NCBI GenBank assembly: GCA_964461335.1
Contig: CAYWTY010000028.1
Location: forward strand, 1-20,127
DNA: 20,127 bases
Direction: 5' to 3'
Source: JAKJBL01 sp964461335
Lineage (GTDB): Bacteria; Bacillota; Clostridia; Christensenellales; CAG-138
Shown: positions 7,974-15,549 of the stretch, in pieces
Numbering within the stretch: the stretch's first letter is position 1
How the letters are laid out: each line of letters begins with the position of its first letter
The notes under the pieces: generated by a model
Database searches by the model: none
Seen by the model: the letters and a program-made list of their open reading frames with translations, nothing else
What the model was told of the DNA's origin: nothing
Program-made: the position numbers and the translations under genes

Positions 7974-9878
7974 TTAATTCTGCTTTTCTTCTATTTCTTT
8001 GTTAAGTTTTGATATAAACTCCTCAAGGGACATTTTGCCAATATCACCTTCACGTCTGGAGCGCACTGCAACCACATTTTGTTCTATTTCTTTATCCCCG
8101 ATTATCAGCATATAGGGCACCTTTTGTACTTGCGCCTCGCGGATTTTATAGCCAATCTTTTCATTACGCAAATCTTTTTCTGCGCGTATGCCTTTGCTTT
8201 TTAATGCTTCACATACTTCTGTTGCACGCTTGTCAGCCCTATCTGTTATAGTAAGCACTTTAGCATGCAAAGGCGCTACCCATGCAGGGAAAGCACCTGC
8301 GCAATGTTCAGTAAGGATACCTATAAAGCGCTCAATAGAGCCGAATACAACTGTATGTATCATAACAGGGCGATGTTTTTCATTATCAGCTCCAACATAT
8401 GTAAGGTCAAAGCGTTCAGGCATTTGGAAATCAAGCTGTATTGTTCCGCACTGCCATGTACGACCTATTGCGTCTTCGAGGTGAAAGTCGATTTTGGGCC
8501 CGTAAAATGCACCATCGCCTTCGTTGATTTTAAAGTTTTGCCCACTCTCATCAAGCGCAGCTTTAAGTGCTTCAATTGCAATGTTCCATTGTTCGTCGCT
8601 TCCCATGCTGTTTGAGGGACGAGTTGAAAGCTCCACTCTGTATTTAAAACCAAAAGTATCATAGAAGTACTTGAACTTATCAATAACCCCTAGAAGCTCA
8701 GTCTTTATCTGTTCGGTTGTCATAAATATATGCGCATCGTCTTGGGTAAAGCAACGCACACGCATAAGGCCATGAAGTGCGCCTGAGATTTCATGCCTAT
8801 GGACTAACCCGAGTTCAGCAAGCCTTTCTGGTAGGTCGCGGTAAGAATAGATTTTGCGCTTATATGCAAGTATTGCGCCTGGGCAGTTCATTGGTTTAAC
8901 TGCATAGTCTTCATCATCAATTTTTGTAAAGTACATATTATCTTTGTAATGGTCCCAATGGCCGGAGCGAATCCAAAGGTCGCGGTTAAGTATAATAGGC
9001 GTTCGAAGCTCTTTGTAACCGCGGGAATAATGCTGAACTCTCCAGAAGTTCTCCAATTGGTTGCGCAACACCATGCCGTTGGGGTAAAAGAAGGGGAACC
9101 CAGGGCCTTCATCAAGTATATCAAATAAATCAAGTTCGCGACCTAGTTTACGATGGTCACGCTTTTTCGCCTCTTCAAGCCTGAACAGATATTCCTCAAG
9201 GTCTGATTTTTTCTCAAATGCAGTTCCATAAATGCGCTGCAGCATTTTATTCTTTTCATTGCCGCGCCAATACGCCCCTGCAAGACTCATGAGCTTAGTA
9301 TTCCTTACCTTGCCTGTGCTAGGTAAATGCGGCCCTGCGCAAAGGTCTATGAACTCGCCCTGTTTATAGAAGCTTATAATGCTATCTTCAGGGAGATCTC
9401 GAATAAGCTCTACCTTATAAGGCTCATTTTTATCTTTCATAAAGGCGATTGCTTCCTCTCGGGGAAGTTCAAATCGCTCAATAGGGTAGTCTTCTTTAAT
9501 TATACGCTCCATTTCATCTTCAATCTGCTTCAAATCATCTGCAGAAAAAGGCTCAGGTTTATCAAAGTCGTAATAATAGCCTGTTTCAATAGGAGGGCCA
9601 ATTGCAAGGACAGCTTCGGGAAAAAGCCTTTTTACTGCTTGAGCGAGCACATGCGACGCAGTATGACGGTATCCCAACCGTCCCCCATCATCCTGCCAAC
9701 TTAGAAACCTTATTTTGTGGTCTCCGTCTATTGGCAGAAAAGCATCGAACGGTTTACCATCCAATTCGCATACTAATGTGCTTTTGGCTAGCCTTTGACT
9801 TATTGATGCTGCGATTTCAAGCGCACTCATCCCATCTGCGAACTCTCGCGTGCTGCCATCTGGAAATGTAAGCTCCAT
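7974..9878 (-). CDS. thrS: Threonyl-tRNA synthetase
   Basis: A 634-residue class II aminoacyl-tRNA synthetase that charges tRNA-Thr. Domains in order: TGS (about 1-62), editing domain with HTASH (His72, His76) and CAGPH, the class II catalytic core with motif 2 (RHEISGALHGLMRVRCFTQDDAH) and motif 3 (VVFGSIERFIGILTEH), and the C-terminal anticodon-binding domain (about 530-634). Zinc ligands include the Cys of MNCPG. The frame is open 64 codons further upstream, but the ATG at 9878 has AGGAGG five bases before it and gives the usual MELTFPDGS start; the upstream part is the T-box leader, not protein. Expression is controlled by the T-box. ytxC lies upstream, the standard order in Bacillus and many clostridia. 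Confidence 0.98.
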   Translation of the reverse strand: MELTFPDGSTREFADGMSALEIAASISQRLAKSTLVCELDGKPFDAFLPIDGDHKIRFLSWQDDGGRLGYRHTASHVLAQAVKRLFPEAVLAIGPPIETGYYYDFDKPEPFSADDLKQIEDEMERIIKEDYPIERFELPREEAIAFMKDKNEPYKVELIRDLPEDSIISFYKQGEFIDLCAGPHLPSTGKVRNTKLMSLAGAYWRGNEKNKMLQRIYGTAFEKKSDLEEYLFRLEEAKKRDHRKLGRELDLFDILDEGPGFPFFYPNGMVLRNQLENFWRVQHYSRGYKELRTPIILNRDLWIRSGHWDHYKDNMYFTKIDDEDYAVKPMNCPGAILAYKRKIYSYRDLPERLAELGLVHRHEISGALHGLMRVRCFTQDDAHIFMTTEQIKTELLGVIDKFKYFYDTFGFKYRVELSTRPSNSMGSDEQWNIAIEALKAALDESGQNFKINEGDGAFYGPKIDFHLEDAIGRTWQCGTIQLDFQMPERFDLTYVGADNEKHRPVMIHTVVFGSIERFIGILTEHCAGAFPAWVAPLHAKVLTITDRADKRATEVCEALKSKGIRAEKDLRNEKIGYKIREAQVQKVPYMLIIGDKEIEQNVVAVRSRREGDIGKMSLEEFISKLNKEIEEKQN

Positions 9879-9933
9879 ATTTGCCTCCTGGTCGTAGTTT
9901 GTTATTTGAAATTCGATCTCCAATATCAACAAT

Positions 9934-9966
9934 AAAAAAAGTCCCCAGCCAAACTGGCTTAGGGAC
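9934..9966 (-). terminator. Terminator hairpin of the thrS T-box
   Basis: On the minus strand GTCCC..AAGCC and GGCT..GGGAC form a strong stem, followed by seven T. Its 5' arm overlaps the 3' arm of the antiterminator, as required for a transcriptional T-box switch. Confidence 0.92.
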
Positions 9967-10132
9967 GGGAGACTCCCGCGGTTCCACCCTAGTTGTATAA
10001 AACCACTCGAATGGCAAATATCGGTGCCTGCCGACATAATCATTTGGCTGGTTTTCCCCAATTGAGGCAAAAGGCGCTTTCAGCTACTGAGCCTTATCTC
10101 TGCATAACCTGCTTGTTAGGTACTTGTCCAAA
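9934..10132 (-). promoter_or_regulatory. T-box riboswitch, threonine specific (specifier ACC)
   Basis: A complete tRNA-sensing leader about 200 bases long. Stem I closes with TTTGG (10132-10128) pairing to CCAAA. The specifier loop has AGTA on its 5' side and GAAAACCA on its 3' side, and the next helix is CCTAA with TTGGG. This places the specifier codon ACC at 10052-10050, followed by a purine as usual, so it reads tRNA-Thr with anticodon GGU. A GA-rich AGAGA motif and a distal hairpin follow. The T-box AGGGTGGAACCGCGG is at 9990-9976; its TGGA should pair with tRNA ending UCCA. The antiterminator TAGGG..CGGGA / TCCCG..CCCTA competes with the terminator at 9966-9934. Uncharged tRNA-Thr should allow readthrough into thrS. 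The spacing between Stem I and the T-box is short, so Stem II is reduced or absent. Confidence 0.95.
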
Positions 10133-10150
10133 GTCATTTTATGTACGGTA

Positions 10151-10179
10151 ATTATATGCCCGTATGGTATTCAAGTCAA
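10151..10179 (-). promoter_or_regulatory. Promoter of the thrS T-box transcript
   Basis: TTGACT (10179-10174), a 17-base spacer and a perfect TATAAT (10156-10151). The predicted start lies near 10144, about a dozen bases before the first strand of Stem I. This makes thrS a transcription unit separate from ytxC. Confidence 0.85.
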
Positions 10180-10243
10180 GTGTTTTTGCCAAGCCAAAGC
10201 AACCTTTTAGCAAAAGAAATGCAATTACGCCTAAACTCTGGTA

Positions 10244-10975
10244 TTAGCGGACAAACCGCACACGTCCGGCAAATACTCTTGCCAACATTTCCGCTAACGG
10301 GGAGTTCCCCTGGCCTGAAAGATCATATACAGTAAGCCGCTCAGGCGCCAACTCCACCAGCACACCCACAAGTCGGTCAGGGTCGCAACTATCATAGTCT
10401 ATGCGTGCATCGCTTTCATCTGTGAGCGTACAGGAGCCATCAGGGTGCAGCAATAAAGAAACTTCTCGAATACGGGATGGCTTAACCTGGACAAAGGCCT
10501 TCAATACACCCATTAGCTCTAAATATTCTTTTTCGAGCATTAGTTCTTCAGCAGCACTTTGAATACATAGCCTCCATGTACCAACGGTTTCCGGCATGCG
10601 AAAACGCATGTATCCCAAAAGGTGCAAGACCTCTTCTTCTTCAATGTATGCTTTTAAGGCTCGGCGTACAGCGCCCGGCCGTTCCACTTTCCTCGCACAG
10701 CGAATTGATTCAGCAAGAATCGCTTGCTTTTCAACAAGTGAAAAAGGCAGGTGATCAGCAAGCTTAGCTAGTTCAAATTGACATAAATCCCGGCACATTA
10801 ACAATGCTAACGCCATACAAAGCGCGTCTAAACCGCCGGGCTCGGCAAGCTCGACCTCTATCCCTGCTGTGCATTGCGATAAAGTGAAGGCTTGCGCTGT
10901 TTGCATAAGCCTTCTCTCGAGAAGTTTATAAACATTCCCTTCGCACTCTTCTATGTCTATTCTGCGCTTAAGCAC
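10244..10975 (-). CDS. ytxC: Putative sporulation protein YtxC
   Basis: A 243-residue YtxC-like protein of unknown biochemical function, named for a putative link to sporulation in Bacillus. The family signature is visible at about 110-126 (YIEEEEVLHLLGYMRFR), matching the Glu-rich stretch followed by an aromatic-x-x-F-R motif. There is no signal peptide or transmembrane helix, so it is probably cytoplasmic. GTG at 10975 has GGGAG seven bases upstream. Position directly upstream of thrS agrees with the ytxC-thrS order of other Firmicutes. The N-terminal half is weakly conserved and I cannot assign it a fold. Moderate confidence in the name, high confidence that it is a real gene. I see no clear promoter in 10976-11125. 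Confidence 0.8.
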   Translation of the reverse strand: MLKRRIDIEECEGNVYKLLERRLMQTAQAFTLSQCTAGIEVELAEPGGLDALCMALALLMCRDLCQFELAKLADHLPFSLVEKQAILAESIRCARKVERPGAVRRALKAYIEEEEVLHLLGYMRFRMPETVGTWRLCIQSAAEELMLEKEYLELMGVLKAFVQVKPSRIREVSLLLHPDGSCTLTDESDARIDYDSCDPDRLVGVLVELAPERLTVYDLSGQGNSPLAEMLARVFAGRVRFVR

Positions 10976-11125
10976 ATATTTACTCCCTTACTGCGGCGCT
11001 TGCTGCAATTGTCAGCATACCCTATACTATGCGAAACCCGGGAAAAGGATTCCCGTAACGCTGTTAGTATGACCGGCAAAGGAGAGTTCTTGCTTGGGAA
11101 TTCTTGCTGTTAAAAAGTGAGGCGT

Positions 11126-11150
11126 AAAAAGCCGCCAAAATCAGCGGCTT
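11126..11150 (-). terminator. Terminator of the DUF368-thioesterase-cyclophilin operon
   Basis: On the minus strand AAGCCGC, an eight-base loop and GCGGCTT are followed by T residues, 34 bases after the cyclophilin stop codon. The 5' arm and loop repeat a 15-base sequence found near the operon's transcription start (13376-13390). Confidence 0.85.
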
Positions 11151-11183
11151 AGTTCTAAAATTTCATTTTGAAAAAATGGGGTT

Positions 11184-11684
11184 CTATTCTGTTTCTAACT
11201 TGGAGCTGCCCTCATCTAAAAGTCTAATATGCCTTATCCTTTGAGGATCTATTGGGCAATCGCGCCTATCGACAGCAGTTGCGGCAATAGCATCTACTAC
11301 TTCCATCCCAGATACAACATTACCAAAAGCAGCGTACTGGCCGTCAAGATGCTCAGAGTCTTTATGCATGATGAAAAACTGTGAACCAGCAGAGTTTGGG
11401 TTAGATGAGCGCGCCATAGAAATAACGCCACGTCTATGCTTTATTGGGTTGTTCCACCCGTTTGCCCTAAACTCCCCCTCTATGCTATAACCCGGGCCAC
11501 CCATACCGGTTGCTTCCGGACATCCACCTTGTACCATAAAACCCGGGATTACACGGTGGAAGATCAGCCCATCATAGAAGTTTTTTTGAATGAGACTCAA
11601 GAAGTTTTCAACAGTTTTAGGGGCTGCTGTTTTATCAAGCTCTATCTTAATAGAGCCGCCGTTCTCCATTTCTATTACTACCAT
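11184..11684 (-). CDS. Peptidyl-prolyl cis-trans isomerase, cyclophilin type
   Basis: A 166-residue cytoplasmic cyclophilin (no signal peptide) that isomerises X-Pro bonds. The active-site stretch FHRVIPGFMVQGG has the catalytic Arg at 44; further core motifs are SMARSSNPNSAGSQFFI and HLDGQYAAFGNV. The tryptophan that binds cyclosporin in human CypA is replaced by His in HLDG, as in many bacterial members. An upstream in-frame ATG exists at 11696, but GGAGG lies five bases before the ATG at 11684, so the latter is chosen. It is the third gene of a tight operon, 17 bases after the thioesterase, and is followed by a terminator. Nothing links its activity specifically to the two membrane/lipid genes before it. 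Confidence 0.95.
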   Translation of the reverse strand: MVVIEMENGGSIKIELDKTAAPKTVENFLSLIQKNFYDGLIFHRVIPGFMVQGGCPEATGMGGPGYSIEGEFRANGWNNPIKHRRGVISMARSSNPNSAGSQFFIMHKDSEHLDGQYAAFGNVVSGMEVVDAIAATAVDRRDCPIDPQRIRHIRLLDEGSSKLETE

Positions 11685-11701
11685 TCTATCCTCCAAATGA
11701 A

Positions 11702-12451
11702 TTAGATTTCTAAATTAAACTCCCATTCGCCTTTAGCGTTGAATACAGTATGCCCGTTTAAACAATCAATGCCCTGAACTTCAAAAGAGTTTTTGCTTAC
11801 ATATTTGTTTAGTTTTATTTCTATATCCGGCTTTGCCTCAGAGCAAAAGTCGATATGCAAAAAGCATAGCCGCGCTTCTTTATACTGGGTTAGCGGAAAC
11901 AAGTCTAATACCCAAGCTGCATAGCTAGCATTATTCATGTGGCCGTTAATGTCGATATCACAATAATGCGGTGTCCTAGCCACAACATCTAAAGCGCCTG
12001 TTTTCTTCAAGCGGAGACGGCCGCCAATTTTAAGCGCAGGTATACGCTCAGATGCAGGTGGAAACATAAGGTTTGTTTTTTCTATTGGCAGTATTCGCCT
12101 TGAAAGAATATCAACAATGACCCACGAAGTTTCAAGTGCAGCTATAAGACCCGCATTATCGGTTATTTCAGCATATCTCGGCAATAAGACCCGCTCAGGC
12201 TGTCCATACCAAGTTGCAATTTCTAAGCTATCTCCAAAGCTTGGATACCTGACAAATCTAAGAGCAATGCTTGAAAGCATCCATACGATATTATGCTCCT
12301 TGAAAAGCACATCACGCGAAAAGCCAAGCTCTTGCGAATGCATGCCTGCAACAACTTGCATAAGCCTAAAGACTGCATCAGGCCGCCATAACCCGAATGC
12401 ATCAATTTCATGAACTGATACTTTATGCTTGTGAATTAAGGTATTGTTCAC
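11702..12451 (-). CDS. Acyl-ACP thioesterase (FatA/FatB-like)
   Basis: A 249-residue double-hotdog thioesterase that releases free fatty acids from acyl-ACP. The first hotdog has the helix VFRLMQVVAGMHSQELGFSR (28-47) and NIVWMLSS; the second contains the catalytic segment DIDINGHMNNASYAAWVLD (165-183), with Asn169 and His171 matching the plant FatA/FatB N-x-H pair. The length is typical of bacterial members. The frame is open upstream to 12520, but the GTG at 12451 has GGGGAGG seven bases before it, and the sequence upstream belongs to the previous gene. The GTG overlaps the TGA of the DUF368 gene by four bases (GTGA), a classic coupled junction. The chain-length preference cannot be read from sequence. 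The role in envelope lipid supply is an inference. Confidence 0.9.
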   Translation of the reverse strand: MNNTLIHKHKVSVHEIDAFGLWRPDAVFRLMQVVAGMHSQELGFSRDVLFKEHNIVWMLSSIALRFVRYPSFGDSLEIATWYGQPERVLLPRYAEITDNAGLIAALETSWVIVDILSRRILPIEKTNLMFPPASERIPALKIGGRLRLKKTGALDVVARTPHYCDIDINGHMNNASYAAWVLDLFPLTQYKEARLCFLHIDFCSEAKPDIEIKLNKYVSKNSFEVQGIDCLNGHTVFNAKGEWEFNLEI

Positions 12452-13305
12452 GCGCCATCCTCCCCTAACTGCTTCGCTAAGAAGAACCCGCCTGTTGCAG
12501 CAATTAGACCAAGTACCCAATCTAAAAGCATCACAGTTGATAAGTTCTGCGGATAGATTACAGCAAAAGGCGAGGCCACTACAAGCCCGAGTATTGCATA
12601 ATATGCCGAATACGGAAAGCGTCTAATCAAAGCGCGGATTATGTGCGCCATAAAAACGAACCCAGCTGCTACACCAACAGTAAATGGCAGCAAAATTGCA
12701 GAAGTTTCTAATATAGCAGCAAAACTTAAAGCAAATAATGCTGCTGTAAAGCCATTAATTGTTTGCAGCATAGCCTCAAAGTATCCAAGCAAAATGAGAA
12801 GCATAGAGCCGCTCAAGCCAGGCACTGCCATAGCAGCAGCTGCTGAAAACCCAAGCCCAAATGCAAGCAAGGCATGTGTGCAAGTAGGGAATAGATCAAA
12901 TGCTTGTCCACTACTACGGACTGTAACTGTAATTATTACCATCCCTGCAGCCATCCCAAAAAACAGCGCTGCATCTGCAAAACGAAGTCGTTTCCCACGT
13001 ACACGCTGCACCAACATGGGAAGCGCACCAAGAATCATTCCGGCAAAAGCGCATGCTGTCACCAAAGGGAAAGTTGCAAATAGCAGTTCAGTAAAATACG
13101 AAAATATGGCAACACCGAGCGCCATTCCAAGTATATAAGGCGCAAGCATGCGCCCTTGCACCAATACATTCTTGCGTTGGGTTAGAAAATCCAACAATCT
13201 GTCATAAACGCCCATTGACATTGCCATTGACCCCCCGCTAACACCGGGTATCACAACAGAAATGCCTATTAGCGCACCTTTAAGAAGCTTAACGAGAAAT
13301 CGCAT
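12448..13305 (-). CDS. DUF368 membrane protein, polyprenyl-phosphate transporter (PopT) family
   Basis: A 285-residue polytopic membrane protein with about eight or nine hydrophobic segments. Two related half-site motifs are visible: VIPGVSGGSMAMSMGVYDRLLDF near the N-terminus and AVPGLSGSMLLILLGYFEAML in the middle, a pattern that suggests two inverted repeats. DUF368 proteins (PopT) have been described as undecaprenyl-phosphate translocases that return the carrier lipid to the cytoplasmic face. I start at the ATG at 13305, eight bases after GGGAG; an in-frame ATG at 13320 overlaps that ribosome binding site. It is the first gene of an operon with a strong promoter at 13424-13396, coupled to the thioesterase by a four-base overlap. 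Transport direction and substrate are family knowledge, not visible here. Confidence 0.92.
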   Translation of the reverse strand: MRFLVKLLKGALIGISVVIPGVSGGSMAMSMGVYDRLLDFLTQRKNVLVQGRMLAPYILGMALGVAIFSYFTELLFATFPLVTACAFAGMILGALPMLVQRVRGKRLRFADAALFFGMAAGMVIITVTVRSSGQAFDLFPTCTHALLAFGLGFSAAAAMAVPGLSGSMLLILLGYFEAMLQTINGFTAALFALSFAAILETSAILLPFTVGVAAGFVFMAHIIRALIRRFPYSAYYAILGLVVASPFAVIYPQNLSTVMLLDWVLGLIAATGGFFLAKQLGEDGA

Positions 13306-13395
13306 CAGCTTTGCTCCCATTAGATACAGTGCTGTATATAGTCTTACTCTTAGAGCATACTTGCACTAAAACCATAAAATCAGCGGCTTATAAAT

Positions 13396-13424
13396 ATTGT
13401 ATCCTGAGGCTGAATAAGTGTCAA
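13396..13424 (-). promoter_or_regulatory. Promoter of the DUF368 operon
   Basis: A perfect -35 TTGACA (13424-13419), a 17-base spacer and TACAAT (13401-13396). Transcription should begin near 13389, which puts a sequence also found in the operon terminator at the very 5' end of the mRNA. Confidence 0.85.
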
Positions 13425-13576
13425 TGCAGCCACAAGATATGCTGCACGCACATCATTATGACATATTTGGTACAATATTATCCATACGAGCTACGCAAGA
13501 TTATTATGGTTTGTTCAAAATTGTAGTGTATAAATTATGTATAGTACTACCGGATAAGATACAGGAGGGTCAAATA

Positions 13577-14815
13577 ATGGAGCAGGATTATTGGTATGAG
13601 GACCAAAAGCAGCAGCATTTAGGTGGGTCAGGGGGCAGAGCTGCAGGAAGAAAGGTTAGCTTTGCAGCTTTAATTATCAGCATGCTAATCACTGCGTTCC
13701 TAGGCGGACTTGCAGGCGGATACTATATGCGAGCTTTGAACGCCCAAATCCAGCCAGAGCCAACACCTCAGGCAATTCAGCCAAACTCTGCACCTGCAGC
13801 AGCAATACCCGATACTCACCCAGCTGTTGGAGGTAAATTCGGCAAGGAAGACATTGGCGCCTATACAAAAACTGAAGTTGTGCAAATTGCTGCGCCTTCA
13901 ATAGTTGGTATAGGTGTTGAAGGTACTGCTGTTGATTGGTACGGCCGCAACAGAATAACATCCGGCAGCGGCAGCGGAGTAATTGTTTCAAGCGATGGCT
14001 ATATTATTACAAATGACCATGTTGTGGATGGTGCTGAATTAATAAAAGTCTACCTCGATAATAATACCGAATACGATGCAGAGCTTGTGGGGACTGACTC
14101 AAAAACTGACCTTGCAGTAATAAAAATCGAAGCAACAGGTCTTACGCCTGTTGTAATGGGTAACTCGGATGCGCTGATGGTCGGAGAAGATGTGATTGCG
14201 ATTGGCAACCCTCTAGGTGAGCTCAGAGGTACCGCAACAAGCGGTATGGTAAGCGCGCTCTCTCGCACTATTACAATCGGGAACAGGGAAATGACGCTTC
14301 TCCAAACTGATGCTGCGATAAACCCTGGCAACTCCGGTGGTGGGCTCTTTAATGCAAAAGCAGAGTTGATTGGCATAATAAATGCGAAAATTGCCTCAGT
14401 AGCTACTGAAGGCTTGGGGTTTGCAATTCCCGTAAACAGTGCAAGGCGGACAATTGAAGATTTAATCGATTTGGGATATGTTAGCGGAAGGGCATACCTT
14501 GGAGTTTATACAAGAAACGTTGCTCTTTCTCAAGATGGCGGCAGGAGCGGGTTCTTTGACTTCTACGGTGAACCTGAAAATATTGAAACACGAGTACAGG
14601 TAGCTGAGGTTGCCCAAAACAGCGCTGCACAATCAGCAGGCATACTAGCTGGAGACCTTATTTTACAACTTGATGAAACTATTATTACCACAGGAAATGA
14701 GCTTGCACGTGCGATAGCTGAATATAATGCAGGCGATATGGCAATCATAAAGCTACAACGGGACAACAAGGAGCTTCAAGTCACCGTTAAATTCGGGGAA
14801 CTTATCCCTAATTAA
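13577..14815 (+). CDS. htrA: HtrA/DegP-family membrane-anchored serine protease with PDZ domain
   Basis: A 412-residue quality-control protease of the cell surface. A cytoplasmic tail (1-26) precedes a transmembrane helix (about 27-51) and a Pro/Gln/Ala-rich linker (55-85). The trypsin-like domain follows with the complete catalytic triad: His148 (TNDHVVDGA), Asp178 (DSKTDLAVIK) and Ser253 (INPGNSGGGLF). One PDZ domain covers about 305-405. The length and layout match the HtrA/HtrB/YyxA group of Firmicutes. The frame is open upstream to 13418, but AGGAGG lies eight bases before the ATG at 13577 and the tail-helix layout begins there. I see no confident sigma-A promoter in the 270-base divergent gap shared with the DUF368 operon; a control by CssRS-like signals would be speculative. 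Confidence 0.95.
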   Translation: MEQDYWYEDQKQQHLGGSGGRAAGRKVSFAALIISMLITAFLGGLAGGYYMRALNAQIQPEPTPQAIQPNSAPAAAIPDTHPAVGGKFGKEDIGAYTKTEVVQIAAPSIVGIGVEGTAVDWYGRNRITSGSGSGVIVSSDGYIITNDHVVDGAELIKVYLDNNTEYDAELVGTDSKTDLAVIKIEATGLTPVVMGNSDALMVGEDVIAIGNPLGELRGTATSGMVSALSRTITIGNREMTLLQTDAAINPGNSGGGLFNAKAELIGIINAKIASVATEGLGFAIPVNSARRTIEDLIDLGYVSGRAYLGVYTRNVALSQDGGRSGFFDFYGEPENIETRVQVAEVAQNSAAQSAGILAGDLILQLDETIITTGNELARAIAEYNAGDMAIIKLQRDNKELQVTVKFGELIPN

Positions 14816-14816
14816 G

Positions 14817-14841
14817 GTCATATTGCCCAAAGGGCAATGAC
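14817..14841. other. Hairpin directly after htrA
   Basis: A perfect seven-base inverted repeat ATTGCCC / GGGCAAT with a three-base AAA loop, extended by GTC/GAC outside a small internal mismatch, begins two bases after the htrA stop codon. There is no T tract, so it may be a 3'-end stabiliser or the first part of a double terminator. Confidence 0.4.
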
Positions 14842-14865
14842 ATACCCCCAACCATCCTTAGTGAG

Positions 14866-14905
14866 GCAGCGTCCGGTTCCCCCCGGGCGCTGCTGCATAT
14901 TTTAT
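14866..14905 (+). terminator. Strong GC-rich hairpin, probable htrA terminator
   Basis: An 11-base-pair stem (GCAGCGTCCGG with CCGGGCGCTGC, one G-T pair) and a six-base loop are followed on the plus strand by TGCATATTTTAT. It sits between convergent htrA and zapA. The T tract is broken, and the minus strand has none, so termination is likely but not certain. The remaining bases to 14962 show no gene. Confidence 0.6.
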
Positions 14906-14962
14906 ACTGCACATCAACATGAAGGATATAGGTTAAGTAAAAATGGGATTTACGGTTCATTG

Positions 14963-15298
14963 CTAAGGTTTTGTTGCATGCTGCTTACTCTCAAACGGAT
15001 GCTTAACAGGAACAGCTTCGCGCTTTAGCATAGGTGCAGGCATACTAAGGTTCCTAAGCTCTTCTATTCGATAATCCAGCTCAGTATACTGCTGCCTAAG
15101 CTTGAAGAGTTCATCAGCCATATTCAGCGCCCCAAGCAAAACGCATGTACTAGTTCCCAATGAAGGATGGGTTTGTTGTACCTTTTCAACCTTCTCATCA
15201 ACATAGGCTGCTACACTTTTTATATACGTTTCGTCTTCAGTTCCGCATAAATGGAGTGTCTGCCCAGCTACATTGACGGTGATGCGTGTCTTCTGCAT
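14963..15298 (-). CDS. zapA: Cell division protein ZapA
   Basis: A 111-residue ZapA-like protein that binds and bundles FtsZ at the division ring. The N-terminal globular part is typical: RITVNVAGQTLHLCGTEDETYIKSVAAYVDEKVEKV. The C-terminal helix (MADELFKLRQQYTELDYRIEEL) has the heptad pattern of the ZapA dimerisation coiled coil. The extreme C-terminus, after about residue 85, is basic and unlike other members. The ATG at 15298 follows GGGGG after six bases; a TTG two codons upstream is less likely. It is a single-gene unit convergent with htrA. In many Firmicutes zapA lies near pheT or an U32 peptidase; neither is in this window. Confidence 0.9.
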   Translation of the reverse strand: MQKTRITVNVAGQTLHLCGTEDETYIKSVAAYVDEKVEKVQQTHPSLGTSTCVLLGALNMADELFKLRQQYTELDYRIEELRNLSMPAPMLKREAVPVKHPFESKQHATKP

Positions 15299-15329
15299 AG
15301 CCAACCCCCACTAAACCAATAATATAATA

Positions 15330-15358
15330 AGTATAATGCCAGCTAATGCCCAATGCAA
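15330..15358 (-). promoter_or_regulatory. Candidate promoter of zapA
   Basis: TTGCAT (15358-15353), a 17-base spacer and TATACT (15335-15330), about 32 bases upstream of the start codon. It lies in the divergent gap with the decarboxylase beta gene. Confidence 0.5.
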
Positions 15359-15456
15359 GGATATGGATAGATTTTGTAATAATCTATGGTTAAAACAAAG
15401 CTTATTCAAAACTTAACTTATCCTAAATGCAATGTTGTGGAAACTTGAGGTGAGTA

Positions 15457-15465
15457 TGATATAAT
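15457..15465 (+). promoter_or_regulatory. Extended -10 promoter of the decarboxylase beta gene
   Basis: TGA followed by a perfect TATAAT. The nearest -35-like element (TTGTGG at 15435) is 19 bases away and poor, which an extended -10 tolerates. The leader to the start codon would be about 80 bases; I see no clear riboswitch in it. Confidence 0.55.
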
Positions 15466-15549
15466 CAAGTTTAATAAATACATCAAAGGGTCTATACTTT
15501 GGATTAACTTCCATGCATTAACCAAAACGAAATGAGGTTTGCAGCGTTT

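Noticed and set aside
9879..10070. N-terminal extension of ThrS by 64 residues
   Set aside because: The stretch is the T-box leader; the ATG at 9878 has an ideal ribosome binding site and gives the normal TGS start.
10180..10243. Terminator after ytxC
   Set aside because: Only weak, long-loop pairing of TTTTGC with GCAAAA is present, with no stable stem before a T run.
10976..11125. Small gene or RNA in the gap upstream of ytxC
   Set aside because: A 14-codon frame and short hairpins (GGGAA/TTCCC) are present but nothing that stands out from chance.
13500..13560. Sigma-A promoter for htrA (TTGTTC with TATAAA, TATGTA or TATAGT)
   Set aside because: None of the pairings has an acceptable spacer (12, 19 or 23 bases), so I do not claim a promoter although the region is AT-rich.
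14866..14905. SRP RNA, 6S RNA or RNase P-like element
   Set aside because: The hairpin is GC-rich and contains TCCGG, but the conserved cores of those RNAs are missing.
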